Shown here one piece after another: positions 1 to 9,022 of a stretch of 64,000 nucleotides of DNA (positions within the stretch are counted from its first letter, which is position 1; each line of letters starts with the position of its first letter). The stretch spans positions 4,278,001 to 4,342,000 of the forward strand of contig NZ_CP074371.1 in assembly GCF_018362975.1 (NCBI RefSeq), given 5' to 3'. The notes below the pieces were generated by a model. It searched no databases and was not told where the DNA came from. It saw only the letters and a list, made by a program, of their open reading frames with translations. The stretch is from Nocardia tengchongensis (GTDB lineage Bacteria; Actinomycetota; Actinomycetes; Mycobacteriales; Mycobacteriaceae). The translations under genes and the position numbers were made by a program.

Positions 1-108
1 ATGAACAATATCGAGGCTTCGAAATATGTCGGAGCGCAGGGGCAGCTCGTCGACGCGGAGGGGGCGTTGATGGCGAGACGCAGGGGCCGGCTGCGCGCGA
101 CGTGGTGA
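1..108 (+). CDS. Short ORF at window edge, possibly the 3' end of a longer gene
   Basis: The frame is open from the first base of the window to a TGA at 106-108 and encodes 35 residues, charged and basic at the C-terminus (an RRRGR run). An ATG sits at base 1, but whether the gene starts there or continues upstream cannot be told from this window. It lies 51 bases before the MinD-like gene on the same strand and may be its operon partner. No family is recognised. Confidence 0.3.
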   Translation: MNNIEASKYVGAQGQLVDAEGALMARRRGRLRATW

Positions 109-159
109 CCACACGGATTCCGCAGCATCGACTGCCGCTCGCACCAAAGGAATCTCGCG

Positions 160-1026
160 ATGTCCGAAAACTTCCCGGATCATCCAGCCGCCCTTTCTTC
201 CACTCCCACCGACCTCTCCCTGCTGTTGCGGCCGGCCCCGCCCGGTGCGCCCACCGATATGGTCCGCATGCATCCGCGCAACGGTTATCTGCTGTGGGCC
301 GATCTGCCGCCCGTGCTCGTGCTGGGCAGCTCCGGCGGCTCGGGTGCCACGACCACCGCGCTGGGCATCGCCGGCGCGGCCGCCTACGACTACGGCGAGC
401 ATTCGCCGGTCGTGGTGGACGCGACCACGACCGGCGGTGATCTGGCCGCGCGCGGCTGCGACACCATCGACGCCGCCGGCACCGTGCAGTCCTGGCTGAA
501 CATGGCGCACCGCAGCCTGCCCTCCACGGTCATCGACAGTTGCGGTGAAAACTCTTCCGGCGTAGGCGTTCTGCCGCGCGGACCCGAAGCGCTGCCGCGT
601 CGCGAGACCTACTCCTCGGTGCATCGCGACCTGATCGAGGCGGGGTGCCTGCCGGTGTACGACGGTGGCGCGCCGGTTACCAGCCGGATGGTCGCGCCGT
701 TGCTGTGCGACTCGCGGATCTCGCTGGTGATCACCCTCGCCGCGCGTCCCGATGCGGTGAACCGGCTCAAGCCCGCGCTGATCTGGCTGGATGACAATTA
801 CAGCCAATACCATTTGGCCGAGGCGGTCATCGTGGTCACGCGTCAGCATCCCAAGGACGGGCCGCTGGTCACCGAGCATGTACGCAAGTACCTGGGCGAC
901 GTGGTCCGCGCGGTGGCCGAGATCCCTTACGACACGCATCTGGGTGCCGGCGGGCCGGTGAGCTGGCGTCGCCTGGCACCGCCGACGCGCGCGGCGTATC
1001 GGCAATTGGTCAATCTACTTCGATAG
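160..1026 (+). CDS. MinD/ParA-fold protein with lysine-less P-loop
   Basis: 288 aa, ATG start preceded by AAAGGA eight bases upstream. Residues 52-70 form a hydrophobic strand followed by GSSGGSGATTTALG, the position of the ParA/MinD deviant Walker A loop, but both expected lysines are absent; alanine 63 replaces the P-loop lysine. The following VVVDATTTGGDLAARG resembles the switch I segment of MinD-like ATPases, and a later strand (LVITLAARPDAVNRLKPAL) fits the same fold. Proteins of this kind occur beside secretion, conjugation or partition genes in actinobacteria, but no such neighbour is visible here. The role is unknown; it may bind a nucleotide weakly or be a scaffold. The fold call is an inference from motif order and not from a database match. 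Confidence 0.6.
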   Translation: MSENFPDHPAALSSTPTDLSLLLRPAPPGAPTDMVRMHPRNGYLLWADLPPVLVLGSSGGSGATTTALGIAGAAAYDYGEHSPVVVDATTTGGDLAARGCDTIDAAGTVQSWLNMAHRSLPSTVIDSCGENSSGVGVLPRGPEALPRRETYSSVHRDLIEAGCLPVYDGGAPVTSRMVAPLLCDSRISLVITLAARPDAVNRLKPALIWLDDNYSQYHLAEAVIVVTRQHPKDGPLVTEHVRKYLGDVVRAVAEIPYDTHLGAGGPVSWRRLAPPTRAAYRQLVNLLR

Positions 1027-1096
1027 CCCCACAAGACCATTCGGTTCGTTTCCCGGGTTGGCCCGGCAGCGCGAGGGTTGCTGGCAGGATTGCCCC

Positions 1097-2116
1097 ATGA
1101 ATGCCTACGAGGTGACCGTGGGTGGCTCGCGCATCTCGACCGCCGGTGCCTCCGCGAAGGAATCGTTCGATCTCTGGGCGTCCATCCTGAGCGAGTCGAT
1201 GGTGAAGTGCTCGATGGAACCGCTCTCCGACGAACCGTTCCACGGCGTCCTCGACCCGCGCGTGCGCTCGGAACCGATATCGATTGCCCTGGTGGCGAAT
1301 TCGGACACGCTGGCGCGCCGCACACATCGCCACATCGCGAGCTCGGACTCCTCGTCCGTGCTCGCCTGCCTGACCACGGCCGGGGTGTGCGACGTCCGTT
1401 GCGGCGGAACCTATCTGCGCTCGCCTGTGGGCACCATGTTCGTGGTGGACGGCAATCGGCCGCAGGAGGCCGTCACCACCGGCTACCAGGGCATTATCAT
1501 CCGCGTCCGGCGCGACCTGCTGATGAGCGCCGCGGGCTTGCGTGAAGACCAGGTGCCGCAGGCGATGCGGTTCCAGCCGATCGGCCACGAGGGCTTGGTG
1601 ATCGACTACTTCCGGCGTCTGGTGCACCTGTCGCCCGCGGCGCTGGGCAATACGGCGATGCTCGACGCCGGTATCGGACTGCTCGCGGCGGGCCTGGCCC
1701 TGGGTAGCGACCAGCTGCCCGACGAGTGTGCGGCCAACACCCTCCTACGTCAGCAGGTGATCACCTTTCTCGAGGCGCACCTGAGCAATCCGGAACTGAC
1801 GCCGGACCGCATCGCCGTCGCGTGCGGGCTCTCGCGCCGCAAGCTGTTCCGGATCTTCGCCGACATCGACGGCGGCCCGATGATGGTGTTGCGCCGGCTG
1901 CGGGCCGAGCGCGCCCGGGAACTGCTGGTCGCCGCGCCCGATCGCACCATCGCCGCCATCGCGGACGCCTGCGGATTCACCGGGGACCGCAACTTCTATC
2001 GCGTGTTCCGGGCCGAAACCGGGCTGACCCCACGCGAATACCGTGACCACATCCTGTCGGTGCGGCCCGCGCCCGGCTCGTCGATGGGTGTGCCGCTGGG
2101 TAGCTTCTCGGCGTAA
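1097..2116 (+). CDS. AraC family transcriptional regulator (cupin-like N-terminus)
   Basis: 339 aa from the ATG at 1097, chosen over an upstream TTG because AGGA lies at a suitable distance. The C-terminal third carries two helix-turn-helix units: a first one around ELTPDRIAVACGLSRRKLF and a second around IAAIADACGFTGDRNFYRVF, ending in the AraC signature GLTPREYR. The N-terminal two thirds matches the general layout of the AraC-binding-like domain seen in regulators of aromatic or nitrile catabolism. The next gene on the strand is GTP cyclohydrolase II after a 141-base gap, so a direct target cannot be named. The effector is unknown. Confidence 0.85.
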   Translation: MNAYEVTVGGSRISTAGASAKESFDLWASILSESMVKCSMEPLSDEPFHGVLDPRVRSEPISIALVANSDTLARRTHRHIASSDSSSVLACLTTAGVCDVRCGGTYLRSPVGTMFVVDGNRPQEAVTTGYQGIIIRVRRDLLMSAAGLREDQVPQAMRFQPIGHEGLVIDYFRRLVHLSPAALGNTAMLDAGIGLLAAGLALGSDQLPDECAANTLLRQQVITFLEAHLSNPELTPDRIAVACGLSRRKLFRIFADIDGGPMMVLRRLRAERARELLVAAPDRTIAAIADACGFTGDRNFYRVFRAETGLTPREYRDHILSVRPAPGSSMGVPLGSFSA

Positions 2117-2257
2117 CCGCCTGTCGGCGGCGGAGTGTCACCGGTGGTCGCAGTCGTGTCACCGGAGGTCGGTCGAGATGACCATTCGATTGCTGTGAGG
2201 CTGCTGACAGTTTGCGGAGTGTTAGCGTGGCTCCCGTTTTGTACGAAATCAGGATCC

Positions 2258-2917
2258 ATGGACACGAAGAGTTGCGGGAGTGCTGATTTGCTGAAGTACG
2301 ACATGACGGAGATGGGCGCGGCGGTCGCCCGCGGCGAGCTGTCGGCCGGGGAAACGCCGAGGGCGAAGGTGCGCAGCCGGGTGCCGGTGGTGCTGCGGCG
2401 CGGCGTCGAGTGTGTGGCCGACCTCGTCACGTTCGAGAATCTCGCGGATCCGGGTGAGCATGTGGCCTTCGTCTTTCCGGCTCCCTATCGGGCCGCGGAA
2501 ATTCCCTTGGTGCGCGTCCACAGCGAATGCCTGACCGGTGATTTGCTGGGCTGCGACCGTTGCCAATGCGGCGGGCAATTGCAGGAGGCGGTGACCCTGA
2601 TCGCCGCGCGCGGCGGCGCGATTCTCTATCTGCGCCAGGAAGGCCGCGGGATCGGGCTGTACAACAAAGTCGACGCCTATGTGCTCCAGGATGTGGGCTA
2701 CGACACATTCGAGGCCAATCGTTTGCTCGGCCGCGGTGCCGACGAACGCACCTATCGAATGGCCGCGCAGATGTTGTCCGCCCTGGGCCTGGACACTGTC
2801 GAACTACTCACCAACAACCCCGACAAGGTGCGTCAATTGCGTGCCGAGGGAATAGAAATCGCCTCCGTGCGCAGGTCGGAGCCGGATCTGCTGACCGAGC
2901 CCCATCGGTTCTTCTGA
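2258..2917 (+). CDS. ribA: GTP cyclohydrolase II
   Basis: 219 aa. This enzyme opens the imidazole ring of GTP to give the first intermediate of riboflavin synthesis, releasing formate and pyrophosphate. The family signature is clear: HSECLTGD, then the zinc ligands Cys91, Cys102 and Cys104 (GCDRCQCGG), then LYLRQEGRGIGLYNK, and LLTNNPDK near the end. It has no DHBP synthase domain, unlike the RibBA fusion of most actinobacteria, and no other rib gene is nearby. Such stand-alone copies are known as second riboflavin enzymes or as parts of deazapurine-type secondary metabolism. ATG at 2258 was chosen because upstream in-frame GTG codons would add non-conserved sequence; ATG at 2303 is also possible. 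Confidence 0.85.
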   Translation: MDTKSCGSADLLKYDMTEMGAAVARGELSAGETPRAKVRSRVPVVLRRGVECVADLVTFENLADPGEHVAFVFPAPYRAAEIPLVRVHSECLTGDLLGCDRCQCGGQLQEAVTLIAARGGAILYLRQEGRGIGLYNKVDAYVLQDVGYDTFEANRLLGRGADERTYRMAAQMLSALGLDTVELLTNNPDKVRQLRAEGIEIASVRRSEPDLLTEPHRFF

Positions 2918-3058
2918 CCCCACCCGTAGTTCAGTCACAGCCGAGAATTGGTCCGTGCCAATCGATCTCGCACCCATGTGATTCCGATAGCATCGAATGG
3001 GAACAGTGGTACGCGCAAACCGTTCGATCGTCGGAATTCGGCAGGTAGGTGGGATGCG

Positions 3059-4402
3059 GTGAGTCCGGGTGCGAGATCGTGTATCCGCTGTGGCGGCCGG
3101 CTGGCCCGGGACAACGGCGACGAGCTGTGCGGTCCCTGCGCCCGGGGCCGCGAACGCCTGCCCCGGCTGGAGCCCGCGCAGTGGCGCACCGAGGATATGC
3201 GGAATGCCCTGCTCACCAGGGAATTCGGGGAAGTGCTGCGGGCCTGGCGGCGACATCCCGCCCACGGCGGCCGCCCGGTCCCGCAGATCGATCTGGCCGG
3301 GTGGCTGGGCATTACGCAGGGCCAGTTGAGTCGCATCGAAAGCGGCCGCAACCGCGTGCGTGACCTGGACAAACTGAACTGGTACGCACGCACCCTCGGC
3401 ATTCCGGCCGAACTGCTGTGGTTCGAATTGGACGGCGCCGATGATCCGGGGCCGCCGGTGACCCGCGATCTCGAACTCGGCAATGGCGCGCTGGTTCCGA
3501 CGACCGCGCCATTGTCATCGAGCCTGCTGGTCGAATCCTTTTCCACGGTCCTGGAACAGTATGTGCGCACCGACCGGGTGGCAGGCGCCCATCGCCTGCT
3601 CCCGATCATCACCCAGCAGATGCGCTACGTCGACCAACTCGACGAGACCGGCGGCTCGGCGCCCATGGGATTGCAACCGCTGCGAGCGCGATTCGCCGAA
3701 TTCCTCGGATGGCTGCATCAGGACGCCGGGAATCTCCCGGCGGCCAGTGAATGGACCCGGCGCGCGGCCACACTGGCCGGAGAATGCGGCGACGAACGGT
3801 TGCAGTCCTACACCCTGGTCCGGCAGAGCAATATAGCGGCCGAATCGGGAAATCCCTCGGCGGCGATCGATCTGGCCCGGGTGGCGCTGCGCACCCCGTC
3901 GAATCTCTCCCCGCGCCTGCGCACCCTGGGACTGCTGCAATTGGCCCACGGCCATGCTCTGCGCAGGGAGCGCGGCGAATCCGATCGGGCCATCGGGCAG
4001 GCCTGGGACAACGCGGCCGATTCCGGCGCCGGCGACGACCTGGCCGGTTATTGCACACCCGAATTCATTCGCATGGAAGCCGCGCACAGTTGGGTGCAGC
4101 TGGGCAAGCCCGAAGCCGCCGAGGAGGCTTTACTGAAAGCCCTTCCGCTGTGGCAGGTCGAGGACCGTCGTGATCTCGGGCGCGGGCTCGCGCTGCTGGC
4201 GGTCGCGCAGGCGCGCACCGGGCAAGCCGAGCAGTCCCTGGAGGCGGCCCGGCGCGCGCTGGCGATCGCGGCGGAGACCCATTCCAGCCGGACCATGCGG
4301 CAATTGCACCGGCTGCCTGAGGAATTGCGGAGCCGGGGTGGCGTCGATCAGGCGATCGAACTGCGTAAGCTACTGCATCGGACCGTCCGTGCCCAGCGCT
4401 GA
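3059..4402 (+). CDS. XRE-type regulator with Cys4 N-terminus and TPR-like region
   Basis: 447 aa. GTG at 3059 is preceded by GGTGGG five bases upstream. The N-terminus has four cysteines in two CxxC pairs (Cys8, Cys11, Cys24, Cys27), suggesting a small zinc knuckle. Next comes an XRE helix-turn-helix (IDLAGWLGITQGQLSRIESG, roughly residues 78-100), then about 300 residues of helical repeats rich in alanine and leucine, of the TPR type common in Streptomyces and Nocardia regulators. Such proteins usually act as peptide- or metabolite-responsive DNA-binding regulators. It lies 142 bases after ribA on the same strand and is followed by a small membrane protein. The ligand and target are unknown. 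Confidence 0.8.
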   Translation: MSPGARSCIRCGGRLARDNGDELCGPCARGRERLPRLEPAQWRTEDMRNALLTREFGEVLRAWRRHPAHGGRPVPQIDLAGWLGITQGQLSRIESGRNRVRDLDKLNWYARTLGIPAELLWFELDGADDPGPPVTRDLELGNGALVPTTAPLSSSLLVESFSTVLEQYVRTDRVAGAHRLLPIITQQMRYVDQLDETGGSAPMGLQPLRARFAEFLGWLHQDAGNLPAASEWTRRAATLAGECGDERLQSYTLVRQSNIAAESGNPSAAIDLARVALRTPSNLSPRLRTLGLLQLAHGHALRRERGESDRAIGQAWDNAADSGAGDDLAGYCTPEFIRMEAAHSWVQLGKPEAAEEALLKALPLWQVEDRRDLGRGLALLAVAQARTGQAEQSLEAARRALAIAAETHSSRTMRQLHRLPEELRSRGGVDQAIELRKLLHRTVRAQR

Positions 4403-4597
4403 TCACGGCCGGCCGCGAGTCCGGCGGCAATTCGGCGGCGTGGATATGTGTGATCGGAATTGCCGATATGCGCGGCGCCGGATTCCGCCCTGATGCGGGG
4501 TGCGTCACAATGTTATTAGCTGGGAAATAGCGGTAAAGTTCGCAGTTAGTGTCGATCTTGTTCGTACGTATCTCACGCGACGTGGATTCGAGGACAA

Positions 4598-4825
4598 ATG
4601 ACGAATGCCGGAAAGTTGCCTGTGCTGACCTTCGCCGCACTTCTGTTGACCTCGATCGGGCTGCTCCTGATCGGTCCGGTGGCCGCCGGATTTCTGATCC
4701 AGGCCAGCGCGGGCGGGCCCGCGGACCTGGCGAAATTCGCGCCGCTGGTCGGGATGGCGCTCCTGGTCGCCCTCACACTGGGCTCCGGGGTGTGGATGTT
4801 CTGGTCATTGCGGCGCAAGATCTGA
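4598..4825 (+). CDS. Small two-helix membrane protein
   Basis: 75 aa, ATG start with GAGGA seven to eight bases upstream. Two hydrophobic stretches (LTFAALLLTSIGLLLIGPVA and LVGMALLVALTLGSGVWMFW) separated by a short polar loop, with a basic tail (RRKI), predict a helical hairpin in the membrane with the tail in the cytoplasm. No family is recognised. The 195 bases upstream hold no gene and presumably its promoter. It may be co-transcribed with nothing else, since the next gene is convergent. Confidence 0.6.
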   Translation: MTNAGKLPVLTFAALLLTSIGLLLIGPVAAGFLIQASAGGPADLAKFAPLVGMALLVALTLGSGVWMFWSLRRKI

Positions 4826-4858
4826 GACCTCGGGCACCTTGGAGCCGGCGAGATCGAT

Positions 4859-5857
4859 TCAGGCGAAGTTCTTTTCGATCAGCTGGGTGAGCACGGACGG
4901 GTACCGGTCGGGGTAGTCCATGGGAACGATGCCGTAGTGGGCGGCCTGGCCGCGGTGGGCGGTCAGGTACGCGTCGAGCTTCGGCATGATCGCCGCGGCA
5001 TTGTCCTTGGGCCAGGCATTGTCGGCGAAACTGGTGAAGTTGATGTACTGGAGGGTGTTCGTGGGATCGCCGGCGGCCTTGTCCAGACAGGCCTGCACGT
5101 AATCGAACTTGTCGCCGCCCGAGGAGCCGAAGTTCGAGGAGCCGGAATCGAGTCCGGCCAGGCCGCGGTCCTTGTAGCGGTCCTGCAGATAGATGCGGTC
5201 GTTGCTGAAGACGCCGTTGTCGCCGCCGGGCCATTGCAGACAGCCCAGCGAGTTGGCGAACTGGGCGATGAGCACGATGCGCCCGCGCGCCTCGCCGAGT
5301 GCGGGGAAGCGGTTCTCCAGCCAGAACAATGAGCGGTAGCCCTTGGCGTCGAGGTAGCCGTTGAAGATTCGCTCGAAGTTCGAGCCCACGTCGTTGTTGG
5401 TGCCGTCCTCCTTCTTGACCCGCATGACGAGGACCTCGCCGGGGTTGCGGGTCAGGAAGGTCCGGCACTGATCGAGCACGGAGTCGAAGCTGATGCCCTG
5501 GTAGAAGCCGCTGTGATAGACGCCGAAGGAGTCGGCGGTGTGGTCCTGCAGGCCGTTGCAGCGGATGTCGAGGAAGCGGATGCCGTGCGCGAATTGGTCG
5601 GGCAGCGACCAGTTCTGGGTGTGCGACCATTCGGTGCCGTTGGCGGGGTCGGTGGCGCACGAGTCGTGGGTGCCGGGGATGGTCAGGCGCAGCAGTGCGG
5701 TGCTGTCGGGCAGCGCCGCCATCCAGGCCTGCGGGGGTGTGGTGACGGTGCGCGCGTGCGGAATCGCCTGCGCCGCAGCGCCGGTCAGGCCGGTGGCGAT
5801 GGTGCCGGCGACGGCGGCCAGGGTGGTGCGGGCGAAGTCTCGACGCGTCAGGCTCAT
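4859..5857 (-). CDS. Secreted phosphatidylinositol-specific phospholipase C domain protein
   Basis: 332 aa. The N-terminus has a twin-arginine signal (LTRRDFARTTLAAVAGTIA followed by AAAQA), predicting Tat export of the folded enzyme. The X-domain motifs of bacterial PI-PLC are present: PGTHDS with His64 and VYHSGFYQG with His115 as the general base and acid pair, plus FLDIRC, which helps bind the inositol. Length fits the bacterial family, which cleaves phosphatidylinositol, an abundant phospholipid in mycolic-acid bacteria, without calcium. It sits after the FHA gene on the same strand but with a 98-base gap, so it may have its own promoter. Confidence 0.85.
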   Translation of the reverse strand: MSLTRRDFARTTLAAVAGTIATGLTGAAAQAIPHARTVTTPPQAWMAALPDSTALLRLTIPGTHDSCATDPANGTEWSHTQNWSLPDQFAHGIRFLDIRCNGLQDHTADSFGVYHSGFYQGISFDSVLDQCRTFLTRNPGEVLVMRVKKEDGTNNDVGSNFERIFNGYLDAKGYRSLFWLENRFPALGEARGRIVLIAQFANSLGCLQWPGGDNGVFSNDRIYLQDRYKDRGLAGLDSGSSNFGSSGGDKFDYVQACLDKAAGDPTNTLQYINFTSFADNAWPKDNAAAIMPKLDAYLTAHRGQAAHYGIVPMDYPDRYPSVLTQLIEKNFA

Positions 5858-5955
5858 AGAGCCGGGAGCCTAACCTGGACAACGGTCCAAGATCATTGAA
5901 TTGCCCGAATTGAGTGATCGATCTCGGTGCCGCGTCCGGCTTGGCCCGAAACCGG

Positions 5956-6633
5956 TCAGCTCGGCTCGGCGCGCAACGTGATCGTGGTCCAGCCGCCCAC
6001 ATGAATCCGATCGCCGTCCCGCAGCGGGATGGCCGTCTTGGGCGCGATCGGGGTCGGGCTCTCGTTGATGCAGGTGCCATTAGTGGACCCGAGATCGGTG
6101 ACCGTGAGGGTGGCGCCCTTGATGTGCAGCATCGCGTGCGAGCGTGAAACGGCGATATCGGCGGGCGCCACCGACAGATCGATCTCGGGGTGCAGGCCCT
6201 GCGAGGCGCTGCGCTTGCCGATCAGGACATTGGGGCCCCGCAACGGGATTCGGCGGTCCGGGTAGTAGCCGGGGAACTCGACCCGGTCCAGGTCGGGGCC
6301 CTGCTGCGCCTGCATGCGCGCGTAATGCCCGGGATCGGCGGTTACGGTGGCCACCCAGACCGGCCCGCCGTCGAGGTCCGGGGGCTCGCGGGTCTCGCCC
6401 AGCGTGGCGGCCTCGTGCTCGTCGGGCGCGCCCGGCTCCGGCGCGGGCGGTGGCGGCGGCAGCGCCGAATCGTGGCCGCAGTTCTCGCAGAACCGGCCCT
6501 CCGACGGCACCCCGCACGACGGGCACAGGGCCAGGTTCGTGGTGGCGCTGGGCGATTGGCCGCCCACCGGCGCGCCGCAGGTGTCGCAGTAGTCGACGGC
6601 GGCGGTCTCGTGCCCGTCGGTGCAGAACGCCAT
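5956..6633 (-). CDS. FHA-domain protein with two zinc ribbons (PknG operon)
   Basis: 225 aa. The start ATG overlaps the stop of the vWA gene by one base (TGATG), so the two are translationally coupled. The N-terminus carries two zinc-ribbon-like modules (one ending CDTCG, the second CPSCG to CENCG), then a proline-rich linker, then an FHA domain at the C-terminus with LIGKRS, VSRSHAML and DLGSTNGT, the usual phosphothreonine-binding loops. FHA domains bind phosphothreonine on partner proteins. In mycobacteria the FHA protein GarA is the target of PknG; this protein is larger and of different architecture, so it is probably an additional substrate or reader and not GarA itself. It is the last gene of the operon. 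Confidence 0.88.
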   Translation of the reverse strand: MAFCTDGHETAAVDYCDTCGAPVGGQSPSATTNLALCPSCGVPSEGRFCENCGHDSALPPPPPAPEPGAPDEHEAATLGETREPPDLDGGPVWVATVTADPGHYARMQAQQGPDLDRVEFPGYYPDRRIPLRGPNVLIGKRSASQGLHPEIDLSVAPADIAVSRSHAMLHIKGATLTVTDLGSTNGTCINESPTPIAPKTAIPLRDGDRIHVGGWTTITLRAEPS

Positions 6634-7922
6634 CACGGCTCCTTGCGAACTCGGGCCGTCTTCGTGGATCGCACGTCGAGGGCCATCTCGTCGACCGGAT
6701 CGACCTTGTTGCGCAGCCGGATGGTGCCGGTCCGCTCGTCGACCACGTCCACCACGCTGAGCAGCAGCTTGGCGGTGTTCTCATTGCCGGAGGCGGTCGC
6801 CAGGTGGTAGGCGCGCTGGAGTTTGGCGGTGGCCGTGGCGAAGTCGCCCTGCTTGCGCGCGGTCAGGCCCTCCTGCACGGTCTGGGCCAGCTCGGCTTGG
6901 CCGGTGTAGTGGGCGACCCGGCGGCTGATGCGCGCGGACTTGTCGGTGTCTGTGGTCCAGGCGGCCTTGACCAGGCCCTGCCCGAGGATCTCGCCGTCGG
7001 CCAGCACGGTGACCCGCGCGGCCAGCTTCTCGCGATCGGCCGCCGCGGGCTCGACATCCAATTGCACGTGATAGTCACGGTCCTCGGCGCCCCAGGAGCC
7101 CAGCGCGTACTCGCCGACCTGCGGGCCGGTCTCGATCCGCCGCGCGGTGAGGTCCTCGATGAACGGCGCGACCTGCTTGATGAAGGAGATCCGCGCGCCC
7201 ACCGGCGTCCACACCCGCAGCGTCAGCTCCGGAATCGCCTTCTCCATCGAGGTTTCCATCATGGTCGCGAAATCCTGGGCCAGCAGGTCCGCGGTCTTCA
7301 CGATGTCCACGGTGCCGTGCAGCGCGGAGGCGACGGCGCGCAGCTCGTTCGGGTTCCAGTCCGCGCCGACACCACGGCAGTCACAGGTGAAAACGCCTGT
7401 CGACAAACGGATTTCCTCGGCCAGCCGCTCGGGTGTCTCGTGCTCGTTCTTGCCGTCGGTGAGCAGGATGGCGTGCACCATGGCGCCCGGATGCTGCTGC
7501 GCGATCAGCCGCGAGAGGCCCAGCCAAGTGCCGATGGCGGTGCCGCCGTGCGGGGACAGCCGGTCCAGGGCGCGGCGGGCATTGGCGCGTTCCTGCGGGC
7601 TCGCCACCGCGGACGGGCCCTGCGTCGGGAACACCACCTGCGCCTTGTCGGTGCCCTCCACGATCGCGAAACGGGTGCCGTCGGGCATGACGTCCAGGGC
7701 GGCCAGCGTGGCGCGGCGCGCGCCGGCGAACTTGTCGCCCCCGCCCATCGATCCGGAGGCGTCGATGATGAGGATCTCGACCCGCGGCGCGGGCGGCACC
7801 GACACCACCAGGTCGTCGGTGGCCTCGACGGTCACGATCGCGTCGACCGTGCGGGCGCCGTCGGCGAGGAAGGGGTTCTGGTCGACGGCGACCGAGAGTC
7901 CGGTGTGCTCAGCGGAAGTCAC
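6633..7922 (-). CDS. von Willebrand factor A domain protein (PknG operon)
   Basis: 429 aa. GTG at 7922 overlaps the PP2C stop (GTGA), which decides the start over a longer open frame. The vWA domain starts near residue 45 and has a complete MIDAS: DASGSM, a following threonine (GGTAIGTW) and LLTDGKNEHE. No signal peptide or membrane segment is visible, so it is predicted to be cytoplasmic. The C-terminal half has beta-rich sequence and a helical region (around ARKQGDFATATAKLQRAYHL) that looks TPR-like. vWA proteins paired with a kinase and a PP2C phosphatase are known from TerY-type phosphorylation triads; here it probably scaffolds the kinase and phosphatase, which is an inference. Confidence 0.85.
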   Translation of the reverse strand: MTSAEHTGLSVAVDQNPFLADGARTVDAIVTVEATDDLVVSVPPAPRVEILIIDASGSMGGGDKFAGARRATLAALDVMPDGTRFAIVEGTDKAQVVFPTQGPSAVASPQERANARRALDRLSPHGGTAIGTWLGLSRLIAQQHPGAMVHAILLTDGKNEHETPERLAEEIRLSTGVFTCDCRGVGADWNPNELRAVASALHGTVDIVKTADLLAQDFATMMETSMEKAIPELTLRVWTPVGARISFIKQVAPFIEDLTARRIETGPQVGEYALGSWGAEDRDYHVQLDVEPAAADREKLAARVTVLADGEILGQGLVKAAWTTDTDKSARISRRVAHYTGQAELAQTVQEGLTARKQGDFATATAKLQRAYHLATASGNENTAKLLLSVVDVVDERTGTIRLRNKVDPVDEMALDVRSTKTARVRKEP

Positions 7923-9022
7923 GGGGTGTCTCCTGAAGGTGCTAGGGACGGTACGGGGACGAGGGCGACGGTGATGTTGTCCTTGCCGCCCGCGCCGAGC
8001 GCGTGTTCCACCAGGGCGCGCGCCGCCGGCAGGGCGGGCAGCGCACTGGTGAAGCGGGACAGGGCCGCCGCCTCCGGGAGGTAGTTCCACAGGCCGTCGC
8101 TGCACAGCAGCAGCACGCCGGGCTCGTGGGTGTGCAGGGTCCGCACGCAGGTGGGCGACCACTGGTGTTCGCTGTCGGCGCCCAGCCAGCGGGTCAGCAC
8201 GTGGGCGTGCGGGCCGTCCATGGCGGTGGCCGCGTCCAGCAGGCCGTTGTCGACCATGGCCTGCGCGAGAGTGTCGTCGACGGTGAGTCGCTGCGAGTCG
8301 TCGCCGGGCCGCAGCCAATAGGCGCGGCTGTCACCGACATTCGCCACGGTGATCGACGCGCCGCCCTCGGGCCGGAACTGCACGATCGCCGAGACGTAGG
8401 TGCACGACGGGGACTTGCCGCCGGGTGAGCCGACCGCCTTGACCGCGTCCGCGGCGGCGGTGAGCCCGGCCAGCGCGCAGTCCTCGGCGGACCGGTCGGC
8501 GGCCAGTGCGGCCAGGATGGCGTCCAGGCCCGCCCGCACCGCCGCGCCCGAGGCCGCCTGCGGGTCCTCGGAGGTGGACACCCCGTCGCAGACCGCGAGC
8601 ACCGCGGTGGCCGGGCGGTCCGGCGAGGCGCTGTCGACCACCGCCGCGGCGACCGCGTCCTCGTTGCGGGCATGCAGCAGACCACGATCGGTGACCAGGC
8701 AGGTCGCGCCCAGATCGGCTTCGAAGCGGTCGCGTTCGGGGCCCAGCTCACCGCAGGTGGAGCAGTAGCCGTCCGGATCGAACGCGGTGCCCCCGCAGCC
8801 GGTGCAGTCGGGCGCGGGACCGGCGTCGAAGCCGTCCGGGCCTGCGGTCGTGGCGCGGGCATTGCGCGCGGCCTCGGCGACCGGCACCGTCGACCCGGAG
8901 CCGGGCCGGAACTCCCTGGGCGGCAGGGCGATCAACCGGATGCCCAGCTTGCTCCCGCACGCCTCGCAGAAGCGGTCGGTGTCGGCGGCGAAGGTGCCGC
9001 ACTGCGGGCAGCGCGCGGTCAC
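7919..9022 (-). CDS. PP2C-type serine/threonine phosphatase with two zinc ribbons (PknG operon)
   Basis: 367 aa; GTG start overlaps the PknG stop (GTGA). Two zinc ribbons precede the catalytic domain: Cys5, Cys8, Cys19, Cys22 and Cys73, Cys76, Cys87, Cys90. The phosphatase domain begins near residue 105 with the PP2C motifs in order: RGLLHARNEDA, AVCDGVSTS (metal-binding aspartate), ANVGDSRAYW, LLCSDGLW and GKDNITVALV. It removes phosphate from Ser/Thr residues using two divalent metals. No membrane segment is present, in contrast to the PstP phosphatase of mycobacteria. Its coupling to PknG suggests that it reverses PknG phosphorylation of GlnX, FHA or other partners; that link is inferred. 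Confidence 0.9.
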   Translation of the reverse strand: MTARCPQCGTFAADTDRFCEACGSKLGIRLIALPPREFRPGSGSTVPVAEAARNARATTAGPDGFDAGPAPDCTGCGGTAFDPDGYCSTCGELGPERDRFEADLGATCLVTDRGLLHARNEDAVAAAVVDSASPDRPATAVLAVCDGVSTSEDPQAASGAAVRAGLDAILAALAADRSAEDCALAGLTAAADAVKAVGSPGGKSPSCTYVSAIVQFRPEGGASITVANVGDSRAYWLRPGDDSQRLTVDDTLAQAMVDNGLLDAATAMDGPHAHVLTRWLGADSEHQWSPTCVRTLHTHEPGVLLLCSDGLWNYLPEAAALSRFTSALPALPAARALVEHALGAGGKDNITVALVPVPSLAPSGDTP

